Below are positions 14,941 through 22,245 of a stretch of DNA of 64,000 bases, one piece after another. The stretch's first letter is position 1, and each line of letters begins with the position of its first letter. The position numbers were made by a program, and so were the translations under genes. Below the pieces are notes generated by a model, which was not told the DNA's origin, did no database searches, and saw only the letters and a program-made list of their open reading frames with translations. The stretch is from Actinomadura graeca (GTDB lineage: Bacteria > Actinomycetota > Actinomycetes > Streptosporangiales > Streptosporangiaceae), in contig NZ_CP059572.1 of assembly GCF_019175365.1 (NCBI RefSeq), forward strand, positions 186,001-250,000, given 5' to 3'.

Positions 14941-15899
14941 GAGCGCAGCACGGGCAGTGTGAGCGGCTGGCCCGCCACCGCCCCGGCGAGGAGGGCGTCA
15001 TCGCCGGGGCGGGGCGGTGGCATGGTGGCTCTGCCCTTCCGGTCGGGCAGCAGGCCGTTGCGGAAGGTGCGGTGTGTGCAGCCCTGGCACGGCGCGAAGT
15101 CACGTCCGCTGGCCATGAGCCGACGCCGGGCGGCGTAGAGCGCCGGGTGGTGCCACAGTTCACCGAGCGGGGTGTCGTGGACGTTGCCGAGCTTGAATTT
15201 GCCGCGCCAGTCGTTGCAGCACAGCGCCACTGACCCGTCCCACCGCACGGTGATCTCGCGGAAGGGCAGCGCGCACCGCTCAGCGGCCCGTGAGGCGTCC
15301 GGCGGCCCGGCGGCGCCCGCATGGTTGGACAGGTGCGCGTGATTACCCTCGGTCTCACTGGCGATGTCGGCGATCAGGATCAGCCGCCGCTCGCCTCGCC
15401 GTGGTCGGCGGTGCGGGTTCGCCACAGTCCCGCCGGACGGGTAGCGGTAGACGGCGACGCCGGGCAGCTCGGTGCCGAGCACGGCGGCCCGGCAGCGGTG
15501 CGGCTTGTAGTCGTCCACGGCGATCGTGTCGGCCCCGGCATCGAACAGCGCGACCACCTTGGCTTCCCAGGCATCCAGGAGCGGGATGCCATTGGTCGTG
15601 ATCATGAGCGGGGCGCGCGGGAGCGCCAGGCGGATCGCGGCCACCAGTTCGGGCAGCCGCGGATGCTTGGTCGGCTCCCCGTGAACAGCGAGTTCGATCC
15701 GCGGGGACCAGCCGGCACGCGCGACTTGACGGGCGATGGTCGCCGCCGTGCCGGTGTCCATGAAGCGGTACGGCCCCGACAGGTTTTCCCGGTCGCCGGT
15801 GGCGCGGATGCCTCTGATCCCGCAGAACGAGCACCGGAGGTTGCAGCCCTCCACGGGTTCGATCTGCACGGAGTTCGGGGGGTCCTGGACGTAGTCCAC
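14928..15899 (-). CDS. Radical SAM protein with SPASM-like C-terminus
   Basis: A 323-residue protein from GTG 15899, preceded by AGGTGGG. The radical SAM cluster motif CxxxCxxC is at Cys19, Cys23 and Cys26 (EGCNLRCSFC). The C-terminal part has further Cys residues in a SPASM-type arrangement (RWDGSVALCCNDW, later FAPCQGCTHR), suggesting an auxiliary iron-sulfur cluster. It overlaps the methyltransferase gene by 13 bases on the same strand. Radical SAM/SPASM enzymes usually modify peptides or sugars. In this context it may act on the modified base, its sugar or a protein partner; the substrate cannot be told from sequence. Confidence 0.85.
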   Translation of the reverse strand: MDYVQDPPNSVQIEPVEGCNLRCSFCGIRGIRATGDRENLSGPYRFMDTGTAATIARQVARAGWSPRIELAVHGEPTKHPRLPELVAAIRLALPRAPLMITTNGIPLLDAWEAKVVALFDAGADTIAVDDYKPHRCRAAVLGTELPGVAVYRYPSGGTVANPHRRPRRGERRLILIADIASETEGNHAHLSNHAGAAGPPDASRAAERCALPFREITVRWDGSVALCCNDWRGKFKLGNVHDTPLGELWHHPALYAARRRLMASGRDFAPCQGCTHRTFRNGLLPDRKGRATMPPPRPGDDALLAGAVAGQPLTLPVLRSWER

Positions 15900-16005
15900 A
15901 AGCCCACCTTTCGATAACGGGTCGATAACGGACGTCGTTCCTCGTGGCGGGGAGTACCAGGTCCGGGCCGGGTCCGTTTTGGACTCCAAGCGCGGAGTGA
16001 CCGAC

Positions 16006-16034
16006 TTGTCACAGTTTGCGAAGGATGCTTATCT
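16006..16034 (+). promoter_or_regulatory. Sigma-70-type promoter for the plus-strand accessory operon
   Basis: TTGTCA at 16,006-16,011 and TTATCT at 16,029-16,034 are 17 bases apart, close to the housekeeping consensus, about 40 bases upstream of the ATG at 16,074. It probably drives the Lys/Ala/Pro-repeat gene; the 16,784-19,112 operon lies beyond a terminator. Confidence 0.6.
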
Positions 16035-16073
16035 GTAGCCACACAAACCGCACAACATCCAAGGAGGCACCAA

Positions 16074-16682
16074 ATGGCCGAGACCCCCGACACCAAGACC
16101 CCGGCGACCACCACCGAGAAGCCCGCCCCCAAGGCGGCCCCGGCCCGCAAGGCGGCGGCCCCCAAGGCGGCCCCCAAGGCGGCCCCCAAGGCGGCCCCCA
16201 AGGCGCCCGCCAAGGCGGCCGAGCCGAAGCCCGGGACGGCGGCGGCCCGCAAGCAGGCGGCCGAGGACGCCAAGGCCCGCAAGGCGGCGCTGGCGGAGTC
16301 CAAGGCCAAGCTGAAGGCGACCGAGGACGCCAAGAAGCGGCAGGAGGAGGTCCGCAAGGAGATGGCGCGCGAGGCCGAGGCCAAGCGCAAGGCTGAGATC
16401 GAGGCGTGCGAGTGGATCATCGTGGACCGCAAGCGTCGTTACGCCGAGGTGGTCACCCAGGTCTGGAACCTGGCGCACCCCGAGTGCCCCGAGAGCCCCA
16501 AGGTGTTCGAGCGCTTCGGCGCCAGCGGACCGGTGTTCGAGTGGGCGGCGGTCTGCCTGGAGCACGACCAGAAGGGCTACTACCGCCGCAAGGACATCGC
16601 CGAGGCGAACGCCGCTGACCCGTGGGGCTTCTGCCCCGAGTGCGCCGACGCCATGGGCGACACGCTCGACGTCAAGAAGTAG
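16074..16682 (+). CDS. Lys/Ala/Pro-repeat protein with zinc-binding C-terminus
   Basis: A 202-residue protein starting at ATG 16074 after AAGGAGG. Residues 17-50 are a basic, disordered KAAP-repeat tail like those of histone H1-like nucleoid proteins; residues 55-110 are a highly charged helix or coiled coil; the C-terminal 90 residues form a separate domain with an Arg/Lys-rich start, a VCLEH pair and FCPEC, probably a zinc site. A DNA-binding or nucleoid-associated role is plausible from composition only. Confidence 0.75.
   Translation: MAETPDTKTPATTTEKPAPKAAPARKAAAPKAAPKAAPKAAPKAPAKAAEPKPGTAAARKQAAEDAKARKAALAESKAKLKATEDAKKRQEEVRKEMAREAEAKRKAEIEACEWIIVDRKRRYAEVVTQVWNLAHPECPESPKVFERFGASGPVFEWAAVCLEHDQKGYYRRKDIAEANAADPWGFCPECADAMGDTLDVKK
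16155..16202 (+). repeat. 12-base tandem repeat, four copies
   Basis: The unit GCGGCCCCCAAG is repeated four times in frame, encoding AAPK each time, within the basic tail of the 16,074 gene. Such repeats change copy number easily, so tail length may vary between related phages. Confidence 0.85.
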
Positions 16683-16695
16683 CCACCCATAAGCC

Positions 16696-16723
16696 GGGGC
16701 GGCCCCAACGGGGCCGCCCCTTT
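16696..16723 (+). terminator. Intrinsic terminator
   Basis: An 11-base GC stem (16,696-16,706 with 16,710-16,720) and 3-base loop, followed by TTT, directly after the stop of the KAAP-repeat gene. Confidence 0.75.
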
Positions 16724-16783
16724 GCCCGTGGCCGGATGCGACCCCGCCCCGGGCTCAACCTCCCCAAGCAGGAAGGAAAGACC

Positions 16784-17227
16784 ATGCAACACAGACCCGA
16801 CCACGAGGTCAAGCACGAGGCGCCCGAGCCGAGCGTGGTAGACCTTGAACCAATAGACGTGCTAACGCGCGCCGAGATGCTCGCGCACGGCGACCTGATC
16901 GCCGTGCCACGGGACATCGCGTTCCCGGCGGGGTTCCGGGCGCCCGTGGCGGTCACGCGCGCCGCGTGGCTGACCGTGGTCACCCACCCCGACGCGGACC
17001 TGATCCCCGCGCCCGACGACATCAACAGGCCGCTGACCGTGCACGAGCGCCAGCAGCTTCACAAGCTGTGCCATCGCGCGGTCTTCACTCTCGCCGTCCA
17101 ATCCCGGGCCGACCTCCAGGCGCCGGAGATGGAGTTCACCTTCGCCGATCAGCCGCTGTGGCTGCACGTCGGCCCGGACGACGAGGACGAGAAGTGCTTC
17201 ACGATTATGACGGGGGAAGACCGGTGA
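16784..17227 (+). CDS. DUF6573-like protein
   Basis: A 147-residue protein; ATG 16784 follows AGGAAGGAAAG. The core LTRAEMLAHGDLIAVPRDIAFPAGFRAPVAVTRAAW, the later LHKLCHRAVFTLAVQSR helix and the end GPDDEDEKCFTIMTGEDR follow the layout I recall for DUF6573, a family common on actinobacterial plasmids and phages. Function unknown. It is the first gene of a four-gene operon with overlapping starts and stops. Confidence 0.7.
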   Translation: MQHRPDHEVKHEAPEPSVVDLEPIDVLTRAEMLAHGDLIAVPRDIAFPAGFRAPVAVTRAAWLTVVTHPDADLIPAPDDINRPLTVHERQQLHKLCHRAVFTLAVQSRADLQAPEMEFTFADQPLWLHVGPDDEDEKCFTIMTGEDR

Positions 17228-17979
17228 GCCCGATCTACCCCGGCGACCGAGTTCGGTACACCTTCGCGTGGAACGACGTGTCCGGCGGCACCGAGGCCGA
17301 GTACCTGGGCGAGCGGCAAGGCGAGCCCGGCCTCTTCACGGTGCTGGTCGAGCTGACCGGCGGGCGGCGGGTACGCGTCCCGCTGGCTTGCCTCAAGGCG
17401 GTCAACCCGCGACCCAAGCCCAATCCGGCGGGGGATCTTGTCGATCACACCTTGCCTGGCGGAGTCCGGGTTACCGAGGGCCGCGAACCCCGCACGCACG
17501 CTCCCTATTGGACGTGGAAAAATCCCGACACCGCAGAGCGATACCGGCTGATCTGGCACCGCCGGGGCGTCCTGATCGAGTACAGAAGTGTCCTGGATGG
17601 GCCGGAGATCTCGACCGGCGTGACAATCCCGACCGCGCTGACCCGGCCCCAGGCGCACGACGCGGCCACCGAGTTCTTCCAACGCAAGGCGTCCGACATC
17701 GGTGAACCGCCCCACGGGGCGGGCGATGTACACGACTGGCTCACGGGCCTGCCGGAGAAACCGCGCGGCTGGCTTGTCCTGTTCGAGTTCGAGGGCAGCC
17801 CGATCGGCGCCTCCGACGTCCTGGTGGCGGTCTGCTACGCGGCTCAGAACCGCCCGCTGGCGGGCGCGGTCGCGCTCTGGAACGCCGGGGCCGTCGAGGT
17901 AACAAACCACACCACCCGGAGCGGCCTGCGGACACGCCTGATCCAGCTCAAGGAGGCGTTCCCCAATGAGTGTGAGTGA
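17224..17979 (+). CDS. Unknown 251-residue protein, operon gene 2
   Basis: Starts at a GTG overlapping the previous stop. The first 65 residues form a small strand-rich module (GDRVRYTFAWNDVSGGTEAEYLG, then TVLVELTGGRRVRVPLACLK), like SH3-type barrels. The C-terminal 75 residues (WLVLFEFEGSPIGASDVLVA to the end) resemble the whole of the next protein, suggesting duplication of a domain. The middle has no feature I recognise. Confidence 0.7.
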   Translation: MSPIYPGDRVRYTFAWNDVSGGTEAEYLGERQGEPGLFTVLVELTGGRRVRVPLACLKAVNPRPKPNPAGDLVDHTLPGGVRVTEGREPRTHAPYWTWKNPDTAERYRLIWHRRGVLIEYRSVLDGPEISTGVTIPTALTRPQAHDAATEFFQRKASDIGEPPHGAGDVHDWLTGLPEKPRGWLVLFEFEGSPIGASDVLVAVCYAAQNRPLAGAVALWNAGAVEVTNHTTRSGLRTRLIQLKEAFPNECE

Positions 17980-18265
17980 CAGCCGCATTCCCGCGCTGCC
18001 CGACCCGTCCCGGGTCGATGACGGCTACGACTGGATGGCCGCGATCGAGGCGGTGAGCTGGAGGGCCATTCCCTCGTGGCGCGGCGAACTGCTCGGCGAC
18101 TGGCCGTTCGCGGTTGTCGGCATCTACCTCGTGCGCGAGGAGGGCGTGTACGGCGGAATCGCGCTGTGGTTGGAGGGCGGCGACGTCGAGCTGACCACCC
18201 ACACCACCCGCGAGGACTTCCGCGATCGGCTGGACGAGATCCAGGCGAGGCACCCCGGTGAGTGA
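17966..18265 (+). CDS. Unknown 99-residue protein, operon gene 3
   Basis: ATG 17966 lies 14 bases inside the previous gene. The stretch GGIALWLEGGDVELTTHTTREDFRDRLDEIQARHPG parallels the end of the 17,224 product (GAVALWNAGAVEVTNHTTRSG and on), so the two share a domain. No catalytic motif is visible. Confidence 0.7.
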   Translation: MSVSDSRIPALPDPSRVDDGYDWMAAIEAVSWRAIPSWRGELLGDWPFAVVGIYLVREEGVYGGIALWLEGGDVELTTHTTREDFRDRLDEIQARHPGE

Positions 18266-19112
18266 CCATACGCGGTGCTGGTGCGTGATCCATCACCCGC
18301 AGACCCCCGAGGAACGCGCCGAAGTTCACACATCGCTGGCGTTCGCGCGCCGGATCGGTGACCAATCTGGCGTCATCCTCTGCCTCGCCATGCTGCTCGG
18401 CCCCTGCCCGGCATGGCCTTCCTCCCCGACCAAGAAGGAGAAGATCGTGAACGAGTTGATTCACGCGCTGGCCGGGGGCGCCGCCCCCGACAAGGCTCTC
18501 GAACGGGAGACGCTGCGGATGTACGTCGCCCGCCAGATCACCTGCCCCATCAACAAGACCGTCCTCGACATCAAGCGCGCCGTTCTCATCGAGATCACCG
18601 GAGTGACCAGCGACGCTCAGATCATCAGCGCGGAAGCTTGGGATGACCTGGCCACCGAGGTACTTGAACGGTTCGCCGAACTGGGCATCGTCCCGAAGGT
18701 CACAGACGCTCGGCTTCTGGACTGGACCACCCGGCCCATGGACTACGAGGAACTCGGCGTCTACCGGGACGTGCTGAACAGGTTCACCGGAGACGAGACG
18801 TTCGCGCGGTGGTGCGCCAACCGGTACCCATGGGGCGCGTTCGACCTCGGCCACGAACGCCGCGCGTACGAGCTGCTGCACCGGTTCGCCGATGGTGACG
18901 CGGTGCGCCTGCGGTCGCGGTGGGAGGACCTGCCCTGCGGGACCACCGGCCGCACGGTCGGCCGTCCGTACGAGCTGTTCGGCGGTCCGATGTCGCCCGT
19001 GCAGTTCATCGAGCTGCCCGACCGCCGCCGTGTGGTCGTGCCGCTTGCCCACCTGGAGGAAGCCGACAGCTCCGAGCCGGAGGCCGGGCCGGAGCCGCCG
19101 TCGGTCGCCTAG
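18258..19112 (+). CDS. Unknown 284-residue protein, operon gene 4
   Basis: GTG 18258 overlaps the previous stop by 8 bases. The N-terminus has CWCVIHHP, a possible metal-binding Cys/His cluster. The middle is helical and the last 70 residues include a strand-rich module (PMSPVQFIELPDRRRVVVPLAHLEEA) resembling the SH3-like part of the 17,224 product. A shorter form starting near 18,447 cannot be excluded. Function unknown. Confidence 0.65.
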   Translation: MSDHTRCWCVIHHPQTPEERAEVHTSLAFARRIGDQSGVILCLAMLLGPCPAWPSSPTKKEKIVNELIHALAGGAAPDKALERETLRMYVARQITCPINKTVLDIKRAVLIEITGVTSDAQIISAEAWDDLATEVLERFAELGIVPKVTDARLLDWTTRPMDYEELGVYRDVLNRFTGDETFARWCANRYPWGAFDLGHERRAYELLHRFADGDAVRLRSRWEDLPCGTTGRTVGRPYELFGGPMSPVQFIELPDRRRVVVPLAHLEEADSSEPEAGPEPPSVA

Positions 19113-19268
19113 TCGGCTGTCGGCCCGGCCTCGCCGGTCAGGTCGCGTCGCCTGAGTGCAGCGCGGGCAGTCGGCCGCCCGGTTCACCGCGCGAGCGCAT
19201 CCCGGGACGCGCGGAAGCAACAGCGGCCGAGATCGGCGGAGATCGCCAGGGACGACGCTGAGCCCTTA

Positions 19269-19300
19269 GCGGCCCCCCACGGTTACCCGTGGGGGGCCGC
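19269..19300 (+). terminator. Strong hairpin after the four-gene operon
   Basis: A perfect 14-base stem (19,269-19,282 with 19,287-19,300) and 4-base loop. No T run follows, so termination efficiency is uncertain. Confidence 0.6.
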
Positions 19301-19589
19301 CGCCATGTGCGGACGCCCTGCTGGCGCTCAGCGCCACGCGCGGCTAGGAGAAGGGCTGATACCGGAACGAGGTAAGGGCTGCGGCTCCCTGTTCACCGCG
19401 TCGACTCCCGGCCGCGCCCGCGCGCTCGCCAGTTCCCCCTCCTCCTGGTCCCCCAGCACCCCCCGTCGGCCCGTCGGCCGCCAGCGATCCGCTGACAAGA
19501 GACGAAAGTGGCCAGGCGGGCGCGCCTCCTCACACGAGAACGCTCCCCAGAACTGATCTGAGGGGCGCCAACACGAAGAACGCGGATAG

Positions 19590-19657
19590 ATAGATGCGGA
19601 GACGAAGGGCGGCCTCTCCAGAGCCGCTTCTCGCCAACTCTCACTCTTCGCATCTAT
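19590..19657 (+). ncRNA. Candidate structured RNA or DNA element
   Basis: An outer stem pairs ATAGATGCG (19,590-19,598) with CGCATCTAT (19,649-19,657). Inside it, 19,604-19,613 pairs with 19,623-19,630, allowing a 2-base bulge, around a short loop. Two nested stems in a non-coding stretch suggest a folded RNA or a protein-binding DNA site. No known family was recognised. Confidence 0.3.
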
Positions 19658-19945
19658 TTGATTACTTAGATGGAAAGGTTGCAGAGAGTAGTCGAGCACA
19701 TCTGCAAGACGCACAGAAAGTAGCGAACCACGATTGTCGCATTGGTCCATATCGACTCGCCTAGTGTCCTTTGCCGATCCATCCCGGATGTGCTGCAATG
19801 TCGAACGCCGACGGCAGAGGGGGTGTGCATCTGGATGCTTGCGGTTTTCCCGTCTTGCCATGAGGATCCGCGCGGCCGCCGGATCTCCCGGCGATGCGGG
19901 TACCGGTCAGCCCACGGATGGCCGGAGATGGGAAGCGATGCCCTC

Positions 19946-20080
19946 ATGGGCGAACGCCCCCCACGGGACACCGACTCTGAGCGCTACTGGCGGATCCGGA
20001 CGATTCTCGAACTGCTCAAGTTCGGGATCTGGATCACTTGGCAGTGGCTTAGAAGCGGTGGACCGACCCAGCTCCCCTAA
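19946..20080 (+). CDS. Possible 44-residue membrane peptide
   Basis: ATG 19946 opens a short frame with a charged start (MGERPPRDTDSERYWRIR) and one hydrophobic helix (TILELLKFGIWITWQWL). A terminator follows within 15 bases of the stop. The ribosome site is weak. Like the 4,442 peptide it would be a plus-strand membrane peptide in a prophage. Low confidence. Confidence 0.4.
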   Translation: MGERPPRDTDSERYWRIRTILELLKFGIWITWQWLRSGGPTQLP

Positions 20081-20090
20081 CGGGGAGGAA

Positions 20091-20139
20091 GGGCCCCCTG
20101 CCCGGTGGGATTTGACGATCAACCGGCAGGGGGCCCTTC
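20091..20139 (+). terminator. Intrinsic terminator
   Basis: A GGGCCCCCTGCC-type arm at 20,091-20,105 pairs with 20,123-20,136 (one bulged base), followed by TTCT. It closes the possible peptide gene on the plus strand. Confidence 0.65.
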
Positions 20140-20332
20140 TCTGCCGCTGCCCGACCTAGTTGCTCTAAGCCTTAGGTCCGGCAGCGCGCTGACTGTACCT
20201 TAATTCGCGTCATCAACAAGCTGCTATGAGCTGCGAAGTTATACGTGCAGCTACCCGACACAGAGGGTTCTGGATGTAGCTCTCAGGTAGGCCCGCCACG
20301 CGGGACGGCCCGGTAGGGCCCACGGCGGACGC

Positions 20333-20689
20333 TCAGCTTCCGCCGTGACGGGTCTCGGCCCACCATCCGCCCGGCTGGTCGCGGGCGGTGCGGGCCGAGT
20401 GGCACGGCTTGCACAACGACCGCAGGTTGCCCGGGTCGTAGCCGCGCGGACCGCGCGGCCCCAACCCGTCGATGTGGTCCACCTCGACGGCCAGCTCGCC
20501 GCAGCGCCCGCACCACGGGTTTGCCCGCAGGAACCGGTTCCGCACCGTGAACCATCGGGCGTCATAGCCGCGTTCTGCCGAGCTGCCGCGCCATCGTTCG
20601 GCGCGTGCCTGGCAGTCGGCGCAGCGGCCGGCGGTTACCCGACTTCCGCAACCCGGTGTGGAGCAGTACGGACGGGGCCGGTACGGCAT
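20333..20689 (-). CDS. HNH endonuclease
   Basis: A 118-residue protein from ATG 20689. The HNH core is VEVDHIDGLGP, then NLRSLCKPCH, with zinc-ligand Cys pairs CGRC and CKPC; an additional Cys-rich N-terminus (STPGCGS, CADC) precedes it. Size and layout match phage HNH proteins that act with terminase in DNA packaging. It is encoded after the endolysin rather than beside the terminase, so homing or packaging roles are both possible. Confidence 0.85.
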   Translation of the reverse strand: MPYRPRPYCSTPGCGSRVTAGRCADCQARAERWRGSSAERGYDARWFTVRNRFLRANPWCGRCGELAVEVDHIDGLGPRGPRGYDPGNLRSLCKPCHSARTARDQPGGWWAETRHGGS

Positions 20690-20699
20690 GGCGCCTCGC

Positions 20700-21425
20700 T
20701 CAGGTGATCGGCGCCGTCCACGTGGCGTTCCACGTTTGCGGCCCCACGATGCCGTCCGCCGCCAGGCCCTTCTCCCGCTGGAAGGCGAGGCACGCCGCGT
20801 GTGACCTGGGACCGAACACGCCATCGGCGGCCAGGTTCCAGCCGCGCCGCTTCATCTGCGCCTGCCAGGTCTTGACCGCCGCACCCGTCGAGCCGCTCCG
20901 CAGGTACTGACCAGGCCAGGCGGGAGCTTTCCCCGGCCCTGGCCTGCTCGGCGGCGGGGCCCCGCCGCCCGAGTAGGCCGGGTAGCCGTACCCGACGATC
21001 GCCGACCGGCGCCGACGCCGCATCACCGCGTCGGAGGTGTTGCCCTCGATCGTCGTGATCGACCCGTCCGCGTGGACCGCCTCGACGATGCCCACGTGGT
21101 CGATCGCGCTGATCTTGCCCGAGCCGTCCCAGTCGTAGAACACGATGGCGCCGACCCTCGGCCTGCTGCCCCACCGGTCCCGCGAGCGGAACCAGCTCGC
21201 GTGGTACGGCGTGTAGGCATACCCCTTTCCGCCGACCACGGCCTTTTCCTCATGGGCTTGATAGGCGCACCAGGTGAGGAACATGTCGCACCACGGCGCC
21301 GTCGGAAAATCCGGGCCGGTCTTGAACTTCTTCTGGTACCAGTCGCCGAACTTGCTCCAGCCGCTCGGCTTTTCGGTGTAGCCGAGCTGACCGCGCGCAG
21401 CGGCCAGCATCCCCGCCCTACTCAT
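20700..21425 (-). CDS. Endolysin: CHAP amidase/peptidase with peptidoglycan-binding domain
   Basis: A 241-residue protein. The N-terminal CHAP domain has catalytic Cys46 (FPTAPWCDMF) and His110 (ISAIDHVGIVE) followed by the expected EGNT segment. After a Gly/Pro linker, residues about 172-238 form a peptidoglycan-binding domain (LRSGSTGAAVKTWQAQMKRR, GVFGPRSHAACLAFQREKGL). It cleaves the cell wall at lysis. It overlaps a 54-residue gene by 8 bases and lies next to two membrane-protein genes that may supply holin function. Confidence 0.92.
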   Translation of the reverse strand: MSRAGMLAAARGQLGYTEKPSGWSKFGDWYQKKFKTGPDFPTAPWCDMFLTWCAYQAHEEKAVVGGKGYAYTPYHASWFRSRDRWGSRPRVGAIVFYDWDGSGKISAIDHVGIVEAVHADGSITTIEGNTSDAVMRRRRRSAIVGYGYPAYSGGGAPPPSRPGPGKAPAWPGQYLRSGSTGAAVKTWQAQMKRRGWNLAADGVFGPRSHAACLAFQREKGLAADGIVGPQTWNATWTAPIT

Positions 21426-21582
21426 CGCCGGTGCCTTCCGGGTCGTTCACGGCGCTGCCCGGCTCCTGCGGTAGGCCGTCTTGCGGACCGTCCACCGGAA
21501 TGGGAACGGCCCCGCTGGGCGGGGCCGTCGGGAGCGGTTCAGGCTGAGTCGGGTCAACGTCGTTGATCAGGTCGTCACTCAT
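21418..21582 (-). CDS. 54-residue acidic, Pro-rich protein in the lysis cassette
   Basis: ATG 21582 overlaps the end of the 62-residue membrane protein gene and its stop overlaps the endolysin start. The product is acidic and Pro-rich, probably disordered (DPTQPEPLPTAPPSG), with no membrane span. The dense overlaps on both sides argue it is translated. Function unknown. Confidence 0.65.
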   Translation of the reverse strand: MSDDLINDVDPTQPEPLPTAPPSGAVPIPVDGPQDGLPQEPGSAVNDPEGTGDE

Positions 21583-21763
21583 CGGGGGGCGCGTCCTCCT
21601 TCGGCTTGGCGGGGGGTGTGGACGGCTCGGGGGTGTGGTCAGGTTCGGGGTCGTCGGGGCGTCCGTCGCGCGGTGGCCAGTAGTGACGGACGAACGCGCC
21701 GACGAGGATGGTCAGCAGACCGGAGATCAGAGAAATGACCTGGTCGATCTGGTCGGGGCTCAT
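21575..21763 (-). CDS. Holin-like 62-residue single-span membrane protein
   Basis: ATG 21763. An N-terminal amphipathic start and one hydrophobic segment (VISLISGLLTILVGAFV) are followed by HYWPPR and a hydrophilic, Pro/Asp-rich tail. Small single-span proteins beside the endolysin are usual holin candidates in actinophages. The second lysis membrane protein (21,766) could equally be the holin. Confidence 0.7.
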   Translation of the reverse strand: MSPDQIDQVISLISGLLTILVGAFVRHYWPPRDGRPDDPEPDHTPEPSTPPAKPKEDAPPDE

Positions 21764-21765
21764 GA

Positions 21766-22101
21766 TCAGCCCGCCTCGTCGATGTCGTGGGTGAACCACA
21801 GCGCCGAGGACGCAACGGCACACGCCAGGGCAATGGTGGAGTGCGCGGGCGACAGCCCGGAGTCGGTGAGCGCGCGGGCGGCCATGGCCACGTAGGCGCC
21901 CGCGCCGATCAGCAGCCCCCAGCGGCGCAGGTGCCCTAGCGCTCGGCCGAGCAGCCCGACCGGTCCAGCGGCCATCAGCACCAGCAGCGGCACAGCGGCC
22001 ACCGAGGCGTCCAGAGCGGCACTTGTGACCAGCAACGCGACTGCCCCGCACGCGGCGATGCCGAGCGCGAGCGCGGCCAGGCGCAGCGGGTTGCGGGTCA
22101 T
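21766..22101 (-). CDS. Four-span membrane protein, lysis cassette
   Basis: A 111-residue protein from ATG 22101 (AAAGGGG upstream). Hydrophobic segments near residues 7-28, 34-53, 61-76 and 88-103 give four predicted spans with a short tail. Multi-span small membrane proteins next to endolysins in actinophages are considered holins or holin regulators. The stop lies 2 bases before the next start. Confidence 0.7.
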   Translation of the reverse strand: MTRNPLRLAALALGIAACGAVALLVTSAALDASVAAVPLLVLMAAGPVGLLGRALGHLRRWGLLIGAGAYVAMAARALTDSGLSPAHSTIALACAVASSALWFTHDIDEAG

Positions 22102-22123
22102 CAGGACCCCTTTCATGGAGAAG

Positions 22124-22147
22124 GCCCCGGCGGTCGCCGGGGCCTGA
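22124..22147. terminator. Hairpin upstream of the lysis cassette
   Basis: A 10-base perfect GC stem (AGGCCCCGGC with its inverse) and 4-base loop just upstream of the 22,101 gene. Without a T run it may be part of a tandem terminator with the next hairpin. Confidence 0.5.
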
Positions 22148-22195
22148 AGCACCCGCGTTGGGTCACGGGGGCCGCCCTTCATCAGGGCATGGAAA

Positions 22196-22234
22196 GGGCT
22201 CGGGCTCCCCGTGATCCGCGGGGAGCCCGAGCCC
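22196..22234 (-). terminator. Intrinsic terminator after the excisionase-like gene
   Basis: A perfect 16-base stem (22,196-22,211 with 22,219-22,234) around a 7-base loop, followed on the minus strand by TTTCC. It ends the regulatory operon that stops at 22,246 and separates it from the lysis genes. Confidence 0.8.
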
Positions 22235-22245
22235 TTCAGCGGACG

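Larger units (their letters stand above)
19301..20332. other. 1-kb stretch without a clear protein gene
   Basis: No frame here has convincing codon pattern or family resemblance except a possible 44-residue peptide at 19,946. The stretch has lower GC than its surroundings, contains a nested hairpin element at 19,590-19,657 and ends with a terminator at 20,091. The 170 bases before the HNH gene hold nothing I can assign. With an HNH nuclease next to it, the stretch could hold the packaging (cos) site, but no cos sequence was recognised. Confidence 0.5.
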
